A stretch of DNA of 64,000 nucleotides from Linyphia triangularis (lineage: Eukaryota; Arthropoda; Arachnida; Araneae; Linyphiidae). Shown piece by piece: positions 11,811-23,035 of this stretch. How positions within the stretch are numbered: the first letter of the stretch is position 1; every line of letters starts with the position of its first letter. Position numbers and translations under genes: made by a program. The stretch covers positions 8,078,346-8,142,345 of the forward strand of contig OZ021725.1 of NCBI GenBank assembly GCA_963978545.1, written 5' to 3'. The notes under the pieces were generated by a model that ran no database searches, was not told the DNA's origin, and saw nothing but the letters and a program-made list of their open reading frames with translations.

Positions 11811-12036
11811 CTTTATTGGTGACAGCCGGACCAAAACGAATCATGCTGCCATCTATCGCCGCTTCTGAAAGGAGAAACATCATCGCAACAAGCGATCAGA
11901 TAAGCAACACTCGCAACTAGCATCCCAAACCTAGAACTCCGATCAGACGTTGAACAGTATCGCTCCTTCGTCGCTGGGAGGAAGCTGTGAAGCAACCTTA
12001 AACAACAGATAAAACTTCTGTGCACTGGAGTACTCT

Positions 12037-12115
12037 TTTGCACAGTGGTACAGTATCTGCCTCAACTTCCAATGGTCCCAGAATCGAGGCCCGTTAGCCA
12101 CATGAAAGCTGTATA
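12037..12115 (+). pseudogene. tRNA-Gly-like stub 2
   Basis: GCACAGTGGTACAGTATC, then an ACTTCCAAT stretch resembling a UCC (Gly) anticodon loop, then GGTCCCAGAATCGAGGCCCG. Stem pairing is weak, so it is probably a tRNA-derived element head and not a gene. It ends ~65 bp before the stop codon of the RelE-like ORF, with a T-tract (poly-A on the ORF strand) in between. Confidence 0.5.
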
Positions 12116-12180
12116 CGCTTTACCAACTTAACTCGCTACCTAACAAAACAATTTTTTTTTTTTTTTTTTTTTTGGGGCCT

Positions 12181-12507
12181 TTAACCTTGATGGAATGCCA
12201 TCCAAGCCCTCTTTAATTCATTTAGGGGTTTCTCGTACACATGGCTACGGGCCTCGAAAGCCACAACCACCACATCACCCACTCGGCTACACAGCAACCG
12301 ATATCCGCCAACTCTTATTTTGTAACCTTTCATCCCTTTCGGAAGTCCGGTCAAGGGCTCGGCTCCAAATACTCTGGGGTCCTTTTGTAAGTCGTGTACC
12401 TTCATTAGCTGTAACTTTTCCTCAATACGTCTTTGGTACGCTGGCTTCAAAGTACGGTAATTTTCTTTGAAAGATCGGGTTTTCCGAATGCCTTGGCAAT
12501 GGTTCAT
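12181..12507 (-). CDS. RelE/ParE-superfamily toxin-like protein, copy A
   Basis: 108 codons, intronless, ATG to TAA. The predicted fold order matches RelE-type ribonuclease toxins: a short N-terminal strand with SFKENY (residues 12-17), a basic helical pair (22-44), the loop GAEPLTGLPKGMKG (48-61), then strands with YKIRV (62-66), GYRLL (69-72) and VVVVAF, and the C-terminal ARSHVYEK (86-93). Residues in places used for catalysis in RelE-family members are present: Lys63, Arg65, Arg70, Arg87, Tyr91. In bacteria such proteins cleave mRNA on the ribosome or poison gyrase and are held by an antitoxin; no antitoxin-like frame is adjacent. The start context GGCACCATG is a good animal initiation context. 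A poly-A-like tract follows the stop. Copy A differs from copy B at six positions, including Cys73 and Glu85 in the otherwise invariant core. Family assignment is by motif; activity is unknown. Confidence 0.75.
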   Translation of the reverse strand: MNHCQGIRKTRSFKENYRTLKPAYQRRIEEKLQLMKVHDLQKDPRVFGAEPLTGLPKGMKGYKIRVGGYRLLCSRVGDVVVVAFEARSHVYEKPLNELKRAWMAFHQG

Positions 12508-12589
12508 GGTGCCTCTTTATTACCCATTCCATTTTGAAAACTTTTCTTGGTGCAAGTTCCTTACTGACAGCTATTTCTTAGTGCAATGG

Positions 12590-13110
12590 TCACTGCAGAT
12601 CTGTTAATAATTAAGATAGCTATGGCATGTTTGGTATCGTTGAACTCGTCTTGAATTGAAGAATATGTTGGTGGTACCGAGTGTACTGTCAGTGGTGACA
12701 TTTTCAGATCATTTCACTTATTGAGATAGCTGTGGCATGTTGGGTGTCGTTGGTTTCGTCTTGAGGAATTACGAAAGTTGGTGGTACCGGGTGTGCCATC
12801 AGTGGTACCACATCCGGTTCGTTATTTTTCAAGAGAGTTATGGCGCGTTGGATGTCGTTGGACTCGTCTTAAAGAATTGTAACCGTTGGTGTTACCGAAT
12901 GTACCGTCGGTGGTAATATTTCCGATTTGTCATTTTTCAAGATAGGTATGACGTGTTAGGTGTCATTGGACTCGTCTTGAAGAATTGTGACCGTTAGTGA
13001 TACCGAGTGTACCGTTGGTGGTAATATTTCCGGTATTTTATTTTTCAAGATAGTTATGACGTGTTAGGTGTCGTTGGACTCGTCTTAAAGAATTTATACC
13101 CTCATTGCTT
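12590..13110. repeat. 108-bp tandem array upstream of RelE copy A
   Basis: About 4.5 units of ~108 bp. The conserved words are GACGTGTTAGGTGTCGTTGG, CTCGTCTTGAAGAATTAT and ACCGAGTGTACCGTCGGTGG. It is the same array as at 17215-18031. It lies on the 5' side of the ORF with the units in the same relative orientation. No sustained reading frame runs through the units. Confidence 0.85.
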
Positions 13111-13259
13111 CAACGTAGTGTCGTCATATATCTTATACCTTATAACTTAAATGGTTTACCAACACAGCAGGAGAAAAACAACTTAACCTTATCCCGTCCT
13201 AAACTTAGCAAAAATCGAAACTAAATGGTGTTGTCACCTTTAACAAGCTAAATTTTAAC

Positions 13260-13610
13260 GTATTATGACGTCATACCGACTGTGACCTCACTATTACATT
13301 ATTCAGAGAAATAATGTTTCCCTTCAAAAGCAGCTCTAGTACAACTCAACTCCAACTACTTGACAGGAAACCAAAACTAACAAGTGTTGCCATTCCATAA
13401 AAACTAAACTATAATGAAATACCCACTGTGACGTCACCAACATCAGCCTATAACGAAACACAAACCAAAACTAAAGCAGGAGCAACAAATAACCCAACTC
13501 AGCAGCAGCAAGTACAACAACTCAACCCAACTCCCGGACACGCTCCCAACCAATAAGAACGCACCCTCTCGATGACGTCACTAAACCACGCCCTTCCCAC
13601 GCCCCCTACC
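13260..13610 (-). promoter_or_regulatory. Promoter-like region upstream of RelE copy A
   Basis: Three CRE-type TGACGTCA palindromes (13266-13273, 13429-13436, 13573-13580), a CCAAT box (13550-13554) and two GC/CACC-type boxes (CCACGCCC at 13586 and CCCACGCCCC at 13597) lie within 350 bp. This is a marked change in composition from the AT-rich surroundings. The region is ~0.75-1.1 kb 5' of the ORF on the minus strand, with the 108-bp array between. No TATA box or initiator is clear, and copies B and C lack it. The strand given is only by analogy with the ORF. Confidence 0.4.
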
Positions 13611-13659
13611 ATACCCTATAGCCACCCCCCCAAATTACGCCAAAGTGCCGGGGTTACTA

Positions 13660-14266
13660 CATTACTACAAATCATAATTTATAATTCATATACCAAAAGT
13701 AAAATGACAAAAGAACAGTTAATTGATCTCATAATTTATAATTCATATACAAAAAGTTAAATAAAAAATATGTATTTCCTATATATCTTTAAAATTATGA
13801 TTTATACGTACTTGGAAATATTACCAGAAAAAACTAAATTTTATTTTGAAAAACGATCCCATAGTGCTCCAAAATCTCAAAATCAATTTTTTTTTTTTTT
13901 TTTTTAATTTTATTTTCTTTAATTCGTAAAACTTCAAATTCTATCTTTTTTTATATTTTTTAGTATTTTTTCTGGATTTTTAAAAAAAAAATCTTTTTAG
14001 TAAATATTCTAAAATTTTAGGCATCCGATTTTGAATGAGTAAAATAGTTCTGAAGAAAAACGATAAAAACTATACCTATACGTAAAATAAAAATGCATTA
14101 ATTTGTAAATGTTGGAGTTTTATCATGTTTTGTAAGATGGGAATTCCAAAGAACATGAACGGAAAAAATGCGTCCGAAATATCGAAGGAGCCCATATTAC
14201 ACCAATGCTAATTTTTCAAAAAAAAAAATATAAAATTTTTCTGTAATTGCAGTTATCGTATCATTT

Positions 14267-14297
<31 letters not shown>

Positions 14298-15835
14298 CAT
14301 ATTTTAATTTAAAATCTATGCCTAATTTTGTGACCCAGATCTTTAAAATGATACACAAAAAAATTCAAGTCATATCATTTATATTTGTTAGAGTTTTAGC
14401 ATTTTGAGTAAAATAAATTAAAAACTTAAAGATAAAGTCTAATATAGTTCATTTTTTGTGTGCAATCCAGTGGTTACACCTGGTTTTGTCCATTGCTATT
14501 TTAATTTTTATTTATAATTGATAAACATTAAATTTATTCACCAAATATCAAGGTTTTATTCAAAGTAGTTTCTATACGCACTGGCCTATAAGATTGCAAC
14601 ATAGATGATCCTTACTAGGACTTCTTCTTAAATTTGCAATCTTGTTTATACAATATAATACTTGTTTATGCTTTCTGTTTGTCTCCCAGCCACGTCACTT
14701 CAGAGTTACAGAGTCCTTGATGAAATAACACAGAAAAAAAAAATTAAGCCAGGAGAAATTTTGAATTTTCCCCTCCTACTGTATAAGATAGAGACGACAT
14801 AAAAAAAATCGCCAATTTAGAGTTATTGGCATTATTGGGACTTGGTACTCCTTGTTTGGACCAAAAAAAATTATAAAAATATAGATTTTCTATATTTTTT
14901 TAGTTTTATAAGCTTTGACACCTTTTCCTCATTTTGGCAAGTTTTTGAGCTGATCCGGTAACATTAATTGCATAAAAGTATTTTTTATGGAGAATTAATC
15001 ATAGCTGCAATAGTTCCTTAGATGTTTTGGCGCTATATGTTTGTTGCCCCCGATGTTTCTCATCCCCTGATAATTGGAATTCCCATTTTACTCAAAATGC
15101 TAAAACTCCAACAAATATAAATGATATGACTTGAATTTTTGTGTGTATCATTTTAAAGATTTGGGTCACGAAATTAGGCATAGATTTTTGAATAAAATAT
15201 GCTTTTTTTTTTTTTTTTTCCTTTTTTTTTTTAAATAAAATGATACGATAACTGCAATTACAGAAAAATTTTAGATTTTTTTTTTTTTGAAAAATTAGCA
15301 TTGGTGTAATATGGGCTCCTTCGATATTTCGGACGCATTTTTTCCGTTCATGTTTTTTGGAATTCCCATCTTACAAAACATGATAAAACTCCAACATTTA
15401 CAAATTAATGCATTTTTTTTACGAATTTTTTACCTATAGGTATAGTTTTTATCGTTTTTCTTCAGAACTATTTTATTCATTGTAAATCCGATGCCTAAAA
15501 GTTTAGAATATTTAATAAGAAGATTTTTTTTTTAAAAATCCCGAAAAAATACTAAAAAATATAAAAATAGATAGAATTTGAAATTTTACGAATTAAAAAA
15601 AAAAAAAAAATTAAAAAAAAAAATTGATTTTGAGAATTTAGAGCACTATGTGATCGTTTTTCAAAATAAAATTTAGTTTTTTCTGGTAATATTTCCAAGT
15701 ACGTATAAATCATAATTTTAAAGATATATAGGAAATACATATTTTTTATTTAACTTTTTGTATATGAATTATAAATTATGATATCAATTAACTGTTCTTT
15801 TGTCATTTTATTTTTTGTGTATGAATTATAAATTA
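13660..15835. repeat. ~2.2 kb inverted repeat (two ~0.75 kb arms)
   Basis: Left arm 13660-14420 and right arm 15075-15835 are reverse complements (e.g. TTCCAAGTACGTATAAATCA on the right equals the inverse near 13806-13826; GGAATTCCCATCTTACAAAA near 15359 equals the inverse near 14128). The spacer is ~0.65 kb. Homopolymer runs differ between arms. It has no coding potential; the small frames at 15092-15301 and 15552-15740 are AT artefacts. The right arm and spacer are duplicated at 21063-22400. Confidence 0.8.
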
Positions 15836-16375
15836 TGATTTCAATTAACTGTTATTTTTTCAATTAACTTTTTGTATATGAATTATAAATTATGATTTCA
15901 ATTATCTGCTATTTTGTCATTTTACTTTTTGTATATGAATTATAAATTATGATTTCAATTTACTGTTCTTTTATCATTTTACTTTTTGTATATGAAATAT
16001 AAATTATGATTTCAATTAACTGTTCTTTTGTCATTTTATTTTTTGTGTATGAATTATAAATTATGATTTCAATTAACTGTTATTTTTTCAATTAACTTTT
16101 TGTATATGAATTATAAATTATGATTTCAATTATCTGCTATTTTGTCATTTTACTTTTTGTATATGAATTATAAATTATGATTTCAATTTACTGTTCTTTT
16201 ATCATTTTACTTTTTGTATATGAAATATAAATTATGATTTCAATTAACTGTTATCATGTGATTTCAATGATTTCCTATCGCATGTTCATGTTTTAGTGAA
16301 ATATGTTTAGTCGCTTCCTAATGAGACATTTTTTAAGAAAAGTTTTCAAGGTAAAAAAAACTAAACAAATCATAT
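14430..16375 (+). repeat. ~1.9 kb direct duplication, copy 1
   Basis: Matches 21060-23035 base for base over long stretches, including the tail TTTCCTATCGCATGTTCATG. It includes half a foldback arm (CTATACGCACTGGCCTATAA), the spacer and right arm of the inverted repeat, and a ~57-bp array. Confidence 0.85.
15735..16255. repeat. ~57-bp tandem array, copy 1
   Basis: About nine units of ~57 bp built on GAATTATAAATTATGATTTC and TCATTTTACTTTTTGTATAT. Groups of units are themselves repeated (a higher-order pattern). Two units also occur inverted at 13670-13760. The unit is AT-only and contains no spacer-like variation, so it is satellite DNA and not a CRISPR. Confidence 0.9.
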
Positions 16376-16379
16376 TTTT

Positions 16380-16515
16380 TTATTGTTTTTAAAATTCAAA
16401 CTACAAAAACAAAATTCCTGGCATCATAAACATTATTAAGTTGAGTGCAACTATGCAAATACTAAATCCAGATTTTAAAATATATAAATATATATATTTG
16501 ACTTATACCACCCTG
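16380..16515. repeat. Module end adjoining RelE copy B
   Basis: The block TTGTTTTTAAAATTCAAACT through TATGCAAATACTAAATCCAG is also found at 11595-11715, 26125-26260 and, inverted, 27590-27720. In all three modules this block sits just beyond the 3' end of the RelE-like ORF. Confidence 0.75.
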
Positions 16516-16656
16516 ACTCTCAACGTAAAAAACAACGTTGGTATCCCAAACCTCCAACTCCGATCAGACGCTGAACAGTATCGCTCCTTCGTCGCTGGGA
16601 GGAAGCTGTGAAGCAACCTTAAACAACAGATAAAACTTCTGTGCACTGGAGTACTC

Positions 16657-16735
16657 TTTTGCACAGTGGTACAGTATCTGCCTCAACTTCCAATGGTCCC
16701 GGAATCGAGGCCCGTGAGCCACATGAAAGCTGTAT
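16657..16735 (+). pseudogene. tRNA-Gly-like stub 3
   Basis: Nearly identical to the stub at 12037-12115, with ACTTCCAAT in the anticodon-loop place and GGTCCCGGAATCGAGGCCCG as the B-box region. It is part of the duplicated module. Confidence 0.5.
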
Positions 16736-16793
16736 ACGCTTTACCACCTTAACTCGCTACCTAACCAAAAAAAAAAAAATTTGTTTTCGGCCT

Positions 16794-17120
16794 TTAACCT
16801 TGATGGAATGCCATCCAAACCCTCTTTAATTCATTTAGGGGTTTCTCGTACACATGGCTACGGGCCCCGAAAGCCACAACCACCACATCACCCACTCGGC
16901 TAAACAGCAACCGATATCCGCCAACTCTTATTTTGTAACCTTTCATTCCTTTCGGAAGTCCGGTCAAGGGCTCGGCTCCAAATACTCTGGGGTCCTTTTG
17001 TAAGTCGTGTACCTTCATTAGCTGCAACTTTTCCTCAATACGTCTTTGGTACGCTGGCTTCAAAGTACGGTAATTTTTATCGAAAGATCGGGTTTCCCGA
17101 ATGCCTTGGCAATGGTTCAT
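16794..17120 (-). CDS. RelE/ParE-superfamily toxin-like protein, copy B
   Basis: 108 codons, intact. It differs from copy A at residues 9, 14, 15, 73, 85 and 101 and from copy C at nine positions, eight of them in the first 37 residues; residues 38-100 of B and C are identical. Core motifs YKIRV (62-66), GYRLLF (69-73) and ARSHVYEK (86-93) are complete, with Lys63, Arg70, Arg87 and Tyr91 in the expected places. It starts in the context GGCACCATG. A poly-T/poly-A tract and the shared GGTAGCGAGTTAAGG-type word follow the stop. The 108-bp array lies upstream and is broken by a hAT insertion at 18032. The ORF is clearly GC-richer than its AT-rich flanks. No antitoxin-like frame or intron signal is seen. 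Whether it is expressed or a passenger of the repeat is unknown. Confidence 0.75.
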   Translation of the reverse strand: MNHCQGIRETRSFDKNYRTLKPAYQRRIEEKLQLMKVHDLQKDPRVFGAEPLTGLPKGMKGYKIRVGGYRLLFSRVGDVVVVAFGARSHVYEKPLNELKRVWMAFHQG

Positions 17121-17214
17121 GGTGCCTCTTTATTACCCATTCCATTTTGAAAACTTTTCTTGTGCAAGTTCCTTACTGACAGCTATTTCTTAGTGCAATG
17201 GTCAAACTGCTCTG

Positions 17215-18031
17215 CAGATCTGTTAATAATTAAGAAAGCTATGGCATGTTTGGTATTGTTGAACTCGTCTTGAATTGAAGAATATGTTGGTGGTACCGAG
17301 TGTACTGTCAGTGGTGAAATTTTCAGATCATTTCACTTATTGAGATAGCTGTGGCATATTGGGTGTCGTTGGTTCCGTCTTGAGGAATTATGAAAGTTGG
17401 TGGTACCGGGTGTACCATCAGGGGTACCACATCCGGTTTGTTATTTTTCAAGAGAGTTATGGCGCTTTGGATGTCGTTGGACTCGTCTTAAAGAATTGTA
17501 ACCGTTGGTGTTACCGAATGTACCGTTGGTGTTTCCGAATGTACCGTCGGTGGTAATATTTCCGATTTGTCATTTTTCAAGATAGGTATGACGTGTTAGG
17601 TGTCATTGGACTCATCTTGAAGAATTATGATCTTTGGTGATACCGAGTGTACCGTCGGTGGTAATATTTCCGGTATGTTATTTTTCAAGAAAGTTATGAC
17701 TTGTTAGGTGTCGTTCGACTCGTCTTGAAGAATTATAAGCGTTGGTGATACCGAGTGTACCGTCGGTGGTAATATTTCCGGTTTGTTATTTTCCAAGATA
17801 GTTATGACGTGTTAGGTGTCGTTGGACTCGTCTTGAAGAATTATAAGCGTTGGTGATACCGAGTGTACCGTCGGTGGTAATATTTTCGGTTTGCTATTTT
17901 TAAAGAAAGTAATGACGTGTTAGGCGACGGTGGACGCGTCTTGAAGAATTATGACCGTTGGTTATACCGAGTGTACCGTCGGTGGTAATATTTCCGGTTT
18001 GTTATTTTCCAAGATAGTTATGACGTGTTAG
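17215..18031. repeat. 108-bp tandem array upstream of RelE copy B
   Basis: About seven 108-bp units of the family at 12590-13110; spacing measured on TACCGTCGGTGGTAATATTT is 107-108 bp. The array continues after the hAT insertion, at 20861-20905. The frame at 17359-17556 is an artefact of the repeats. Confidence 0.9.
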
Positions 18032-20860
18032 CAGTGGCGGCTCGTGGGTATTAAAAGTGAGGGGGCCCAAATTAACAATTGCATGTCATGGGGGGGGGGG
18101 GGACATGCAAATATCAAGACACATGAATTTCATGTAATTTTGTAAATGTTACTTAAATATATTTGGGAAAACAAAACTACAAGATTATTAAACAGTTAAA
18201 TTATCTAAGCATATTGATATCTGATAAAGTAAATATTTCAATAAAAGGAATTATTATTACAAAAACGACGCGACGTTTCGTTTGAGAATGGACGACGTCA
18301 GGAAGGGTAAAATGAATGCACTTGCACCTTTTGCTTTTAAAAATTAAAAATGAAGTGAAGAATTCCTAGGCCAAAAAGTAAAGTACAGGCTTCAAATTAT
18401 TCAATTGAATGTAAAATTACGGCATATCTATTTATAAATTGTTCCGTAAGAAATCCGGTACTCATTCACGGTTGAAAATTCCTGGTATTTAGCCGCTTTG
18501 CACCTTTTTGTATGCGATCTGCACCTCCTTGCCACTGTCTATGCGTTTGAGGGTTTAAATTTATGGAGATTATTTTAAGGATCTTCTGGTCTTCCGGGAA
18601 GCCTACCAAGAGATGGATGCTATCTCAATGACTAGTGGTCAGTGATTAGGAACAGCCATAAGTACGATATTATCGAGACTCACTGTAAGATTAAAAAAAA
18701 AAAGTGTTAAAGTTTACCTTTTTGCTCCCCCCCCCCCTCCCCCCTGTTAAATATAACTAATTACTCCTAATCATATAATGAAAAACATGTTATAATTAAT
18801 AATTTTATTAAATTAAGAATAGAGAACACATTAAAATGAACTCATGTCGATTGGACGAAGTTTAAAAGTTAAACAGCCTTGAAGATAAAACTTTTTTAAT
18901 ATAAGAAAAGTTACCAATATTTTCAACAGTATAAAACATTTTATGTACAATACAGGTGACTGGATTAGATACCAACAGTGTAGGAAGCAAAAGCTTTTTT
19001 ATTTTGTTTGACATCATAATAATAAATTAAAATACTAATCACAAAAAAATAAGTAAAAGTATGAAAACCGATGTCACTCAATTTCTATTCTGTATTTAAG
19101 AAAAAGAAAACAAAGAGTTAGGGAAGAGTTATAAAATAAATAAAGTCAAAACCTTGGTTAAAAATTCTGTAGAAATCACAGGGGAAAATTTTTCATCAAA
19201 TATTACATGAATCATTGAAAAAAAATGCCGACAGCAACAATTTCACTTTTCGTAACTTTAGAGTAAATACTTAAATAAATAATTTTATAATGTTTTAAAT
19301 TTAAATAAATCATTTTGAAGACATCGGTATTGCTCCTAATATTCAAGTCAATGATATTTCATGAATCAATTCATGCAAAATAATTTTGGCTTAACAGTAG
19401 AACTAATGAAAAATGCCATTAACTTAGAATGTGCAATATTTATAAATTTGCAACCAAAGTCAAAGGTATTGTTATATTGACCCGTTCAACAGTTTTAATT
19501 TAAATTCATGAAAAAATGAATAATTACTTGATATGAGGATGAATAATTACTTGAAAAATGCATTTTCATATGCATCTCAAATTTGAGATGTCTACTTACA
19601 TTGAAACCAACCCGCAAAACATCCGATGGGGCTCGATTCGACGACGTTTCACATGTGAATTGAATATATTGCCTCTGGTCAATGAGTTTTGACATAGCGA
19701 TAGTTAAAAATAGGTGTTTTACCATGATTCTTATATTTTGAAAAGAAGTTGAGCAAACATGGAACTCGCCTCAAATTTTAATATTTTATTTAATTCAGAA
19801 TTTATTTTGAGAATTGGATCCGACCTGACTTAAGAATAAACATCGTTTCTTCAATTTTAAGAATGCACAAACTTTATTTGACAATTGCAAATTGCTTGTA
19901 TGATTTTGCTTTTTAAAGGATTCAGGTTCATGACTCAGATTCTTCACTAAATGCTCATGAAATTTTTTTTTCTGGTAACAGTAACTAGGTTTGCTTTATC
20001 TACATTTTACATATTATTTGGGAGAGGGGGGGGGGGATTCTGTAACTGTGACGTTTATCTTTTAACTTTAACACAGCATTATACGATGGCTTAGTTCTAG
20101 TGAAGCCACTTATTTAGAGAAGAACATTTTTTATTCTCTGTATAGAAAGTCTTTTATTGATAGCATCGGATTGCAAGTTACGTTAATAATTTAATAGGAT
20201 ATCAAATATTAATGTGAGACAAATCACTTCTTCCGATCATATGCACGACATTTAAATACTCAAACATTTTTAGGGAATAAAGTAAATATCTAAATAAAAA
20301 CAATTTGCAGAGAAAATCTTACTCTTACATTTTGAAAAACAAAGAGCGAAAATGAATGCAATGAATATTTATTGTAGTCACTTTTTTCGCACCGTCATAC
20401 TAGAGGACCAACGTGCAATCGCCGTCTCTACAAAAAATGGCCATTCCTTTACAAAGAAGTCCACCCCAGAGCAAAGCGATCAGGGATGTTTTAGAAATTT
20501 TGTATTTATGAATTGGCAAAACAGGATGTCACGTGAAAGTCGCAACCTTTAATGCCCTATAGGTTTCAAATTCAAGGTCGTCCGAAGAAGGGGTCATTTT
20601 GTCCCCAGGAAAACTAGCATCTTTAAGAGAAGGGTCGCTTTTTTGCAGTAATGATTGCGATTGATTAACATTTTTTCGAGTTTGTTGCAAGAGCTCCCTG
20701 CTCCCTTCACAATAGTTAATGTCTAATGACAGAATAAATAAGTTGTAAGCTTTTTTTTTTTTTAAGTATTAAAAAAATCCCACAACAAAACAATATTAAC
20801 AAGCATATATATGTAAGTGGGGCCAGGGTCCAAAAAAGTGAGGGGGCCCAGCCGCCTCTG
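18032..20860. mobile_element. hAT element (CAGTGGCGGCT family)
   Basis: Left end CAGTGGCGGCTCGTGGG and right end (inverted) CAGAGGCGGCTGGGCCC, both followed inwards by GTGAGGGGGCCC-like words. The 8-bp host sequence CGTGTTAG flanks it exactly (18024-18031 and 20861-20868) and the interrupted 108-bp unit is continuous across it. No transposase is recognisable in the 2.8 kb; the small frames at 19495-19725 (-) and 20352-20552 (+) have no domain. It is a decayed or non-autonomous copy. Confidence 0.9.
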
Positions 20861-20904
20861 CGTGTTAGGTATCGTTGGACTTGTCTTTAAGAATTATGAA
20901 TTAA

Positions 20905-21262
20905 GAGAAAGTCCTAGTAATGATCATTTCCTATTCTCGCTAAGTTACAGTCTTCTAGCCCCGTGCATTTAGAAACTACTTATAAAACCTTGAAATTTGA
21001 TGAGTAGGCTTGAAAAAGATCACTAAATGAAGTTACATAAATTAAAAACTCAAAGATAGAGTCTAATATACTTCATTTTATGTGTGAAATCCAGTGGCTG
21101 CACCTGGTTTTATCAATTGCTATTTTAATTTCTATTTATAATTGATAAACATTAAATTTATTCACCAAATATCAAGGTTTTATTCAAAGTAGTTTCTATA
21201 CGCACTGGCCTATAAGATTGCAACATAGATGATCCTTACTAGGACTTCTTCTTAAATTTGCA
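20905..21262. mobile_element. Foldback element, second copy
   Basis: The arms are inverted copies: AAGAGAAAGTCCTAGTAATG ... CTAGCCCCGTGCATTTAGAA on the left, TATACGCACTGGCCTATAAG ... CCTTACTAGGACTTCTTCTT on the right. Same family as 2556-2990. Confidence 0.7.
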
Positions 21263-23035
21263 ATCTTGTTTATACAATATAATACTTGCTTATGCTTTCT
21301 GTTTGTCTCCCAGCCACGTCATTTCAGAGTTACCGAGTCCTTGATGAAATAACACAGAAAAAAAAAATTACGCCAGGAGAAATTTTGAATTTTCCCCTCC
21401 TACTGTATAAGATAGAGACGACGTAAAAAAAATTGCCAATTTAGAGTTATTGGCATTATTGGGACTTGGTACTCCTTGTTTGGACAAAAAAAATTATAAA
21501 AATATAGATTTTCTATATTTTTAGTTTCTTAAGCTTTGGCACCTTTTCCTCATTTTGGCAAGTTTTTGAGCTAATCCGGTAACATTAATTGCATAAAAGT
21601 ATTTTTTTTTTGAGAATTAATCATAGCTGCAATAGTCCCTTAGATGTTTTGGCGCTATATGTTTGTTGACCCCGATGTTTCTCATCCCCTGATAATTGGA
21701 ATTCCCATTTTACTCAAAATGCTAAAACTCCAACAAATATAAATGATATGACTTGAATTTTTTTGTGTATTATTTTAAAGATCTGGGTCACAAAATTAGG
21801 CATAGATTTTTGAATAAAATATGCTTTTTTTTTTTTTTTTTAATAAAATGATACGATAACTGCAATTACAGAAAAACTATATATTTTTTTTTTGAAAAAT
21901 TAGCATTGGTGTAATATGGGATCCTTCGATATTTCGGACGCATTTTTTCCGTTCATGTTTTTTGGAATTCCCATCTTACAAAACATGATAAAACTCCAAC
22001 ATTTACAAATTAATGCATTTTTATTTTACGTATAGGTATAGTTTTTATCGTTTTTCTTCAGAACTATTTTATTCATTCAAAATCCGATGTCTAAAAGTTT
22101 AGAATATTTAATAAGAAGATTTTTTTTAAAAATCCCGAAAAAATACTAAAAAATATAAAAATAGATAGAATTTGAAATTTTACGAATTAAAAAAAATAAA
22201 ATCAAAAAATAAAAAATAATAATTGATTTTGAGAATTTAAAGCACTATGTGATCGTTTTTCAAAATAAAATTTAGTTTTTTCTGGTAATATTTCCAAGTA
22301 CGTATAAATCATAATTTTAAAGATATATAGGAAATACATATTTTTTATTTAACTTTTTCTATATGAATTATAAATTATGATATCAATTAACTGTTCTTTT
22401 GTCATTTTACTTTTGGTATTTGAATTATAAATTATGATTTCAATTATCTGTTCTTTTGTCATTTTACTTTTTGTATATGAATTATAAATTATGATTTCAA
22501 TTCACTGTTTTTTTGTCAATTAACTTTTTGTATATGAATTATAAATTATGATTTCAATTATCTGTTCTTTTGTCATTTTACTTTTTCTATATGAATTATA
22601 AATTATGATATCAATTAACTGTTATTTTGTCATTCAACTTTTTGTATATGAATTATAAATTATGATTTCAATTATCTGTTCTTTTGTCATTTTACTTTTT
22701 GTATATGAATTATAAATTATGATTTCAATTCACTTTTTTTTTGTCAATTAACTTTTTGTATATGAATTATAAATTATGATTTCAATTATCTGCTATTTTG
22801 TCATTTTACTTTTTTTATATGAATTATAAATTATGATTTCAATTAACTGTTCTTTTATCATTTTACTTTTTGTATATGAAATATAAATTATGATTTCAAT
22901 TAACTGTTATCATGTGATTTCAATGATTTCCTATCGCATGTTCATGTTTTAGTGAAATATGTTTAGTCGCTTCCTAATGAGGCATTTTTTTTAAGAAAAA
23001 GTTTTCAAGGTGAAAAAAACTAAGCAGATCATATT
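21060..23035 (+). repeat. ~1.9 kb direct duplication, copy 2, with a ~57-bp array
   Basis: Second copy of 14430-16375. The array of GAATTATAAATTATGATTTC units runs from ~22350 to 22915 with about ten units in a slightly different order, so the two arrays have changed since duplication. The copies diverge after about 16375/23035. Confidence 0.85.

Noticed and set aside
12195..12470. 91-codon plus-strand frame over RelE copy A
   Set aside because: It is the antisense shadow of the RelE-like ORF.
17359..17556. 65-codon frame with Val/Tyr/Gly-rich sequence
   Set aside because: It arises from the 108-bp tandem repeats and is not open through all units.
15735..22915. CRISPR-like array of ~57-bp repeats
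   Set aside because: Units are contiguous, AT-only and without unique spacers, in a eukaryotic context; it is satellite DNA.
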